A stretch of DNA of 64,000 nucleotides from Meandrina meandrites (taxonomy: Eukaryota; Cnidaria; Anthozoa; Scleractinia; Meandrinidae): contig OY855908.1 in NCBI GenBank assembly GCA_963693305.1, positions 23,963,493 to 24,027,492 on the forward strand, read 5' to 3'. The translations under genes and the position numbers were made by a program. Below, piece after piece: positions 58,501-64,000 of this stretch. The number at the start of each line of letters is the position of its first letter. Position 1 is the first letter of the stretch. The notes under the pieces were generated by a model. That model saw nothing but the letters and a program-made list of their open reading frames with translations. It was not told where the DNA came from and did no database searches.

Positions 58501-61500
58501 TGAAACTTTATTGCATGACTCATGATGATCTAATTAGACGAATAGGTGAGTTAATGAGTAGCATTATATCATTACTGTGATGATGATGTGAATTTAACCT
58601 ATGAGTGAAGGATAAAATAACAAATGTCTTTGCAGTTTTACTAAAACTTAACTCACATGGCTGCAAAGAAACCACGGAAAGCAATTTAGGCCTTTACATG
58701 ATTTGATTGTATGACCTTTGCAATCAATGCTTGCGCAAGTTTCTTCCACTGACCTAATTTGAAGCCAGCCCGAGCTTGACCAATTGCAATAATGTTTTTT
58801 TTATCAAGTTTTATTGATTTTTGTCATGAACATAATTTATGATGTACTGCAGCAAAAAAAAATTGAATATTTGTTAGTTTGTTTAACTTCAGAGTTAACA
58901 TGATGTTTTCAGAAGTGCAGAATGTTACTGAAACACTGCAAAGATTTATTTCTCTTTAATCATTTTAGTTTGCAAGATACAGGTAAAAAAATAAGATTGA
59001 CTACCTTCAGTTAACAATACCATTATATTAAGGTATTGTATGTTTTTTCCAGCGTTCTGTGACAGATGTCATCAAAGTGGTGAATTATCACAACTATTGC
59101 TGTGTACGAGATGTAACTGCCATTATCACAGTTACTGCTGCTCTCCGCCTGTTCGTGCGACTGAGTCAGTCAGGGTGGGGTGGGAATGTGCTCAGTGCAA
59201 GACTTGCCAGGAATGCAGGTGAGTTATGAAACAAAGCACCTGCAAAAGGGTTTGTCATAAATCAGCTTCAAGCAGGAACCTAGTTAACTGACTGTGTCAT
59301 GGCAGAGTTAAATCTATTTTAGCAGGTTTTGCCAAGTACTCACTACAGAACTTAATGTTAATGAATAAATTACTTCTGTGGATCCCCTCCACAAAACCAT
59401 AGCTTCATTGGTTATAATAATCAAAAGCTACAAACAAACAAGATTAATTTTGAAAATTGTTCAGCCAAACAATTTTTCAAAAACCCACACTGCAGTCTGG
59501 TTTAACCTTCAAACTTTTTGTCCATTCATACCTTATTTTGTATTTGTTGTTGTCTAAGCATGTTTCTTTGCTGTTTGATGTGGATATTTTCATATTCCAT
59601 TCAATTTGGTGGCCATTTTCTTTTGTCTTAATTTCGTTTCAAGTCTTTGACACAGTTGCTTTAACAGGGCTGTGTTCTAAGAGTGCCTGGGTGCCTTTTG
59701 CCTTTGGGTGACCAGATAATCTTATTTCTTTCATATAAGCCTTATGCTGGGCACCCTGGATCTCACAGTTTGGAACCTTTGGGCTCCTTGTAATTTTTCT
59801 TAGAGCACAGCCTTGTTTAATAGAAGAAGATTAGAAGGGTTGCTAACTAGTATTTACATAACTCAAATTAAGTATGCACAGATGACTTGTAGAGTATTAC
59901 ACTGTAGCTTAAAGTGATCGCTGTGACTTGGCAGAAGGATGTTTTGTTAGGTCTGTCAGTGTGGCATAGCTAAGACAGGGTTCGCACAGTCTTGAAAAGT
60001 CCTTGAATTTCAGGGTGAGTCCTTGAAAAGTCCTTGAATGCCATTTTTCCTTGAAAAGTCCTTGAATTTCTGTGTAAGTCCTTGAATTTTCTTCCACTTT
60101 AAATGTAGTGGGATCAAAAGCAAATTGCTTTGTATAGACTTTGGTATTCTTTTCCTGTGTAAAGCAACTTCAAACACTGTAAAATACGGATGTAAAAGCA
60201 GCTAATAAAGAGAAAAGGCAAGTGAACTAATAAATGTAAAGATGGAGATGGAGAAAACTCTTGAAGCCTTAGAAACCTGTTAGCTTGGACTGGGAATATG
60301 CATTTTATATACTATCTGTGAAATTACATTCATGGTAGGTAGTCCTTGAAAATTCAATTTGGTCCTTGAAAAGTCCTTGAAAAGTCCTGGAAAAACGGTT
60401 GCGATTTTTTGTACGAACCCTGTAAGAACCTGGGTGCTGGGGTCTCTGCAATCTCTAACCAGTACTAATTATTAGTTTCACCTCAAGCCTTACAATTAAC
60501 TATTGGTGGTGAAGCTCAAGTTACTTCTGCAACATTGCCTAGCATTAATATTTTTGAAAATTATTTTCAAATCAGTTAACACATTTCGCAGGAATAGCTC
60601 AACCAAAGACAAGTTGTTGATATGCCGAAGCTGTGATAAGGGGTACCATGCTCTATGTACAATACCTGTGGCTAACTCTACAGAAAAATTAGGATGGAAG
60701 TGTGAGGTATGTAGCTCATGATCAAAATCAGATTTCTCCTTGCCGTGTTAATAAACTGCAATAAGGCAGGTGATAAGAGTGTTCTGAAAAAAAAAAAACT
60801 GACTTGATATAACACCAAATTCTCAGGAAATGTACAAAAACCATTATGAGAATAAATACCTAAATCTTAAGATCCAAAGGGTCAGTGGTATTCATTTTCC
60901 CATTTTCAAATTTCTGCCTCCTATATATAAGTGCAAATGGATTACAATTGCGATGCATAAATGGCCCTATTTGTGCACTTGGGTTTTAGTTTTCCTACAT
61001 GAAGTATTATGAGGAATATGTAATTTTCTGTTTTCATGAGTGTGGTACAAAGAAAAACTATGAGTACCTAAAGGGCATTTTTTTGTCCCATTTTTGTGAC
61101 AAGAAATATCATATTTGCAGTCAGCACAGATCAAGTGTTTATTTTGTGAAGCGCAGAACATGTACAAAGAAAGCACTGTCCTTAATTTAATTGGCAGTCA
61201 AGCTTTGAATTGAATTGCAATAGTGAATGATTTATTTCAAGAATGGAATATTGATGGCAAAATGAAATCAGATTTCTTTTAATAAATTAAATTTACTTAA
61301 TTGGTTGGATTTAGCTTGGCCAGCAGTTGAGTGTAACAACTTTCTTTTTCATTCTCAACAGAAATGTCGACAGTGCAGGCAATGTGGAACAAAGAAGACA
61401 TCACGTTGGCACATTGATTACACTTTATGTGACAAGTGCTACCAAAATAAGCACAAAACAAATCGATGTCCTCTTTGCAATGAAGAGCAAGGCAATCAGA

Positions 61501-63057
61501 AGGTGATCCAGTGTGACTCGTGCAGTAGGTATGTACAATTTTAAGTTGGACAGAGTTTGCCGAGGGTCTTAATCCAGACTAGAGAAGCCATTTATTCTGC
61601 TAACATCTTTTTTTCTTTCGCTGTTTTAAAGAACAAGTTATTTCTGCAGGCTAACTCTGATGTTTTTTTTTAACCAAATCAAGGCTGTTTAAAAAATGCC
61701 TGTGAAAATCAGGCATCTGTAGTTGTGCAATATGAACCCATAAACTAAATGGAAACAACACCTGTATAGCAAATAAAGTGTCTTTCATATTACCTTGCAA
61801 AACTGTTTTTCTAAGTGTTTGGGATTTGTTTGTTTGCCTCATCTTATTGCTTCTGGAAAGAAAATTGCTCCACTGTAACCAGAGTTTCTGAAAGTGGAAA
61901 TTCTATTGTCATACCACAATGTAGCAATATAATAGTTTATAAATGTGGGTCATAGAGATAATAAATTATAAAATATAATTTAAAGACTCTAACATGTCAC
62001 TCCAAGCCGTTTATTAAAATACATTTTATCACTGTGTTGTCATTTCAGATGGATTCATACTATTTGTGACAATATCACTGATGAGATCTACAGGAAACTT
62101 GAGGAAGATAGCAGCATTATTTACGTGTGCAAAATTTGTAGAGAGGAAGTTGAGACCATCAAGAAAGAATGTAGACAAGAGGTAATTAGTGAATCTTTAC
62201 CATGCCTATGTTGATTATTTGTTTGTTTGATTGATTGATTAAATGCATGAATGAGAAAGAAACTAAGCACGCTGGAACTGTTGCGGTTGGTAGAGTTAAT
62301 TATTTATTAGTGGTTAAATTAAAAACTGACCGATCCTCTGTTCACCTTCATCAGACTGAAATAAAGTTTGTTAAATACTGATTGTGCTTACCATGCGCCG
62401 ACACTTTTGAAACATGAGCCAAATGATTAGTTGAAATCTGAGGCAAAGGGGTGCAAGCCTGTGAAAAGTGGGGACAGGGGGAGGGGGGGGGGGGGGCTGA
62501 ATCTCCCACTTCCTGTACTTTCACTCCTGGTTCCCGCCCCTTTCTGCAGTGCCCCCTTCCTCTTTGTCCCATTTCTACTACAAAATATAACAAAATGTGG
62601 AATTTTTCAATTCCCCCTGTTCCCACCCTCCCTTCCTGGCCTCCTGTATCTCTCCCCCTTCCCCCCCCCCCCCCCCCTGAAAAGGCCTTTTCTTTTTCAT
62701 TGAAACTTCTGTTGAGTGCCATCATTCTAAGGATTGTGGAATTTTTTAGAATGAATGCTGTTGGCCTCAGCGTGTTATTTTATTGAAGTAGTAACTGATT
62801 AAGTTTTTTTTTTCCAGATTAAAACAGATCCTGCTGAATTGGAAGAGATATCTCCAGTCACGGCTATGGTTTTAAATCAAGAGATGTACAAGGGGCAGAA
62901 TGTGGCAAGACACAGCTCTGTTGTCACCACTAGCATGGCTGCCACGCCCTTGTCGATGTCATGGATGACATCAGAGCCAGTCCAGTGGTCTCGATTACGG
63001 ATGACATATTCCTTTGAATATTTCATTATGAAACAGTATGGTAAAGTGTTACTCTAG
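43665..63057 (+). CDS. Chimeric gene: two Smad4-type MH1 domains joined to KMT2C-type ePHD1/PHD1-3
   Basis: I chained 15 exons: 43665-44112, 50594-51151, 53768-53799, 54969-55132, 55522-55609, 56394-56488, 56834-57139, 57456-57699, 58119-58223, 58488-58545, 59053-59218, 60592-60706, 61362-61528, 62049-62181 and 62818-63057. Every junction phase is compatible, giving 2,919 bases, about 972 residues and a stop. Two MH1 domains (residues about 20-150 and 215-335) are followed by a Ser/Asp/Lys-rich linker, an extended PHD and three PHD fingers of KMT2C type. No MH2 coding sequence occurs among them. I know of no described protein with this architecture. Whether one transcript spans all exons is inferred from phase and strand, not shown. 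The exon at 57456 has a weak acceptor and the 3' end could extend beyond 63040 by alternative splicing. Confidence 0.7.
44113..50593 (+). other. 6.5-kb intron between the two MH1 exons
   Basis: AT-rich, with no exon I can support and no MH2-like coding sequence. It contains the 48401-48725 duplication. An alternative promoter or first exon feeding the second MH1 exon could hide here, but I see no specific evidence. Confidence 0.6.
48401..48725 (+). repeat. Two diverged direct copies of an approximately 140-bp unit
   Basis: agtctggagttttg... (48401-48541) and agtctggaattttg... (48580-48725) align through acaaattttcattg/acaaatttgcattg, gccagctggctaaacatg and ttagactgcg. It is an old tandem duplication in the MH1-MH1 intron. 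Confidence 0.7.
50594..51151 (+). CDS. Second exon: divergent Smad4-type MH1 domain, copy 2
   Basis: An internal exon with acceptor ttaccacag and donor ccag|gtatgt. Both ends are phase 1, so it can be included or skipped without a frame change (558 bases). A 60-residue Pro/Ser-rich segment precedes an MH1 domain containing [65 protein letters not shown] and [11 protein letters not shown]. Zinc ligands and the R-Q-K hairpin contacts are kept. It shares the four-residue length insertion of copy 1, but the N-terminal helix is diverged ([11 protein letters not shown]). It looks like a tandem duplicate of exon 1 under continuing protein-level constraint. Confidence 0.88.
51152..53767 (+). other. 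2.6-kb intron between MH1 copy 2 and the linker exons
   Basis: AT-rich non-coding DNA with the 52476-52626 palindrome. I searched in particular for a Smad MH2 exon (WCSIAYFE-like or later blocks) in the translated frames and found none. Confidence 0.6.
52476..52626. mobile_element. Near-perfect palindromic MITE, 151 bp
   Basis: caggccccagttgttcaaag pairs with ctttgaacaactggggcctg. Pairing continues through ggtggataacgctatccacc and atccactggata, leaving a loop near gtagtttgttttgcca. Near-identical arms suggest recent insertion or gene conversion. It lies in the intron 51152-53767. Confidence 0.8.
53768..56488 (+). CDS. Four short linker exons between MH1 and PHD modules
   Basis: Exons are 53768-53799 (acceptor tcag|cag, a NAGNAG site; donor gag|gtaagt), 54969-55132, 55522-55609 and 56394-56488. 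Phases run 1-0, 0-2, 2-0 and 0-2, an uninterrupted chain. They encode Ser/Asn/Lys-rich sequence with a basic patch ([13 protein letters not shown]), a Ser/Asp/Glu run ([19 protein letters not shown]) and [18 protein letters not shown] recognise no domain. The basic-acidic clusters resemble nuclear localisation and casein-kinase-type sites. Each exon is small, so individual boundaries are less certain than the chain as a whole. Confidence 0.65.
54286..54464. mobile_element. TA-flanked MITE (CAGTCAACT ends)
   Basis: gtacagtcaact at 54286 and agttgactgtac ending at 54464 are inverted. TA-CAGT...ACTG-TA ends are typical of Tc1/mariner-derived MITEs. It lies in the intron 53800-54968. Confidence 0.65.
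55855..56000 (+). repeat. Degenerate (CAGT/CAGA/TGGT)n tetranucleotide repeat
   Basis: Runs of agacagacagac, gtcagtcagtca and ggtcagttggtcagt alternate over about 145 bp in the intron 55610-56393. Simple repeat; no coding signal. Confidence 0.7.
56834..58545 (+). CDS. KMT2C-type extended PHD1 (ePHD1) (four exons)
   Basis: Exons are 56834-57139, 57456-57699, 58119-58223 and 58488-58545. The first opens [20 protein letters not shown], the pre-PHD Cys pair and GQG motif of KMT2C. The second carries [20 protein letters not shown]. The third carries [14 protein letters not shown] and [15 protein letters not shown]. The fourth ends with LYCMTHDD. Together they form a C2HC pre-PHD plus PHD, as at the N-terminus of KMT2C. 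An insertion rich in Gln, Ser and Pro separates the first Cys pair from the rest, as in vertebrates. The 57456 acceptor (aaattag) has a poor pyrimidine tract; a better-looking one at 57352 leads to an in-frame stop. Confidence 0.85.
59053..62181 (+). CDS. KMT2C-type PHD1-PHD2-PHD3 (four exons)
   Basis: Exons are 59053-59218, 60592-60706, 61362-61528 and 62049-62181. PHD1: [42 protein letters not shown]2: [27 protein letters not shown]3: [42 protein letters not shown]. The order and spacing, including the GTxxxSxWH knuckle before PHD3, match KMT2C residues ahead of PHD4. Ligands are complete. In vertebrates the PHD2-3 pair recruits the H2A deubiquitinase BAP1 complex (established for KMT2C); here that is inference. 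One intron (59219-60591) contains a TIR element. Confidence 0.9.
59975..60423. mobile_element. Element with ACAGGGTTCG ends carrying repeated TCCTTGAA units
   Basis: acagggttcgcaca (59975) and tgtacgaaccctgt (ends 60423) form TIRs. Inside, gtccttgaaaagtccttgaa-type units occur in clusters near both ends (59992-60085 and 60340-60390), with unique DNA between. It is non-coding and inserted in the intron between PHD1 and PHD2 (59219-60591). Confidence 0.7.
62466..62680. repeat. G-tract and C-tract pair in an intron
   Basis: A long G run (about 62476-62495) and a C run (about 62660-62678) flank a pyrimidine-rich stretch in the intron 62182-62817. Long open frames across it are low-complexity artefacts. 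The lengths of such tracts are unreliable in assemblies. Confidence 0.6.
62818..63057 (+). CDS. Last visible exon of the chimeric gene
   Basis: Acceptor tttttttccag at 62817, phase 0 with the preceding exon. It encodes [20 protein letters not shown] and about 55 further residues without recognised homology, ending at TAG 63055-63057. A possible alternative donor (tatg|gtaaag at 63040/63041) could bypass the stop. AATAAA hexamers at 63477-63482 and 63494-63499 fit a gene end here. I see no PHD4-6 exon before the window ends. Confidence 0.6.
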   Translation: MKTDPAELEEISPVTAMVLNQEMYKGQNVARHSSVVTTSMAATPLSMSWMTSEPVQWSRLRMTYSFEYFIMKQYGKVLL

Positions 63058-63510
63058 GGCCAATGGGTTGAAAGTATTCAAAACAACTGCATTAGTTAAA
63101 AGTTAAAAAATAGGTTCTCCAAGTATTTTTTGAAAAACAATTTTTGAATTGCTGTATTAGAACATACTGCATACCTGTCAAACCTTTTGCTTTTTCTGCA
63201 GACTCTTTTGAATACTTTATATCATTGTGATTATGTGACCCTGTTGTGCCAGTAGCCATGTTTTGGTGTGTCGTGTAGTGATTTGTTTGGGTAACGTGTG
63301 GATTATACGGCAAACAGAACGTGTAAAAGAGATATTTGGGTAAATTATGTTTTTACCTTTGATGCTCTTTTTGTTGATGCAGTAAATTCAATCTTGTAAA
63401 TTGTATATTATATTAAATTATCCATCTGTTAATATTTAAATATTACAAACATACATACAGTGAATGTTCTCAGAGCAATAAATACACTGTCATAATAAAA
63501 GATGCCACAA
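63058..63510 (+). terminator. Putative 3' UTR and polyadenylation signals of the chimeric gene
   Basis: Two AATAAA motifs (63477-63482 and 63494-63499) follow the TAG at 63055-63057 by about 420-440 bases. The stretch from there to 64000 is AT-rich with no supported coding sequence. Confidence 0.4.
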
Positions 63511-64000
63511 TGGCAAGAAAATCTAATGCTCTCTCATCAAACACAAAGATAACAAATCTATAATTTAAATATGTATTATTTTCCAGTTACAAATTAAGAG
63601 AATGTCCTTAAATTACTTCAGAAAAATGCTATTTATTACCATAATGAACAATGCCAAGTCTGTCAAACACTTGACTAAGAATTTTATATTCTTTTTGAGT
63701 TTTCTTGTTGAAAAAAAAAAACAGCCTATGATCCTGGTGATTTTTCTTTGTTTAATCAAAGTCAGTGAGCTTTGGTGTACCCGTTTGTTGTGAGGTTGGT
63801 AGTATAATGGTTTGTCTTAATTAACTCACAACTTTTTCACAGCAAGTTTCTTATGTGGTTAAATAGCAAAGATATTTTGTTATTCTTTTGGTGAGTTTAA
63901 CTAATTTTGATCACAACAGATTTTCTTTGAACATCGACTTGTCCATTGTAAATCTGCAAGGTTGCAAAAATTATAAGGTAATGTAATATATATACATATA

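Noticed and set aside
62351..62786. Pro/Gly-rich frames on both strands
   Set aside because: They are generated by C and G homopolymers in an intron.

Overview
The window is animal nuclear DNA. Genes are split by many short GT-AG introns, base composition is AT-rich, introns are crowded with small palindromic transposons, and the proteins are animal chromatin and Smad families. The repeat types and protein divergence suggest an anthozoan cnidarian, most likely a stony coral or sea anemone. That assignment is inference, because no species marker is present.

Region 1 (1-38445, + strand) is most of a KMT2C/KMT2D-type (MLL3/MLL4, Trr/Lpt) histone H3K4 methyltransferase gene. Its 5' end lies left of the window. 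I can chain 31 coding exons from position 41 to the stop at 38443-38445. Every splice phase is compatible and the total is 13,680 coding bases (about 4,559 residues). In order they encode PHD fingers 4-6, a basic linker, a split HMG box, two giant Q/P-rich exons (4.26 and 4.28 kb), a Cys-pair motif, the extended PHD2, FYRN, FYRC, the WDR5-binding (WIN) motif, and the SET and post-SET domains. The 7.5-kb intron between the WIN motif and SET carries a nested two-exon gene fragment of unknown function and an antisense, broken RecQ-like helicase fragment. About 5.2 kb of apparently gene-free DNA follows.

Region 2 (43665-63057, + strand) is the surprise. Two separate exons each encode a complete Smad4-type MH1 DNA-binding domain. 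They are followed by four linker exons and then by the N-terminal finger module of a KMT2C-type protein (extended PHD1, PHD1, PHD2, PHD3). All 15 exons join in one open frame (2,919 bases, about 972 residues and a stop), and no MH2-coding exon is seen among them. The simplest reading is one chimeric gene, MH1-MH1-linker-ePHD-PHD-PHD-PHD, directly downstream of and parallel to the KMT2C-type gene. The finger module missing from the visible left part of region 1 is thus present to the right of its SET exon. This is either a partial tandem duplication or a split of the ancestral KMT2C gene whose N-terminal half was captured by a Smad4-like MH1 gene.

The rest is introns and spacers holding at least a dozen short inverted-repeat elements (TTAA-flanked, TA-flanked, palindromic and nested), a possible SINE-like element, simple repeats and homopolymer tracts. 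If both large genes are expressed, they link an H3K4 methyltransferase scaffold with a protein joining Smad-site recognition to methyltransferase-type reader fingers.
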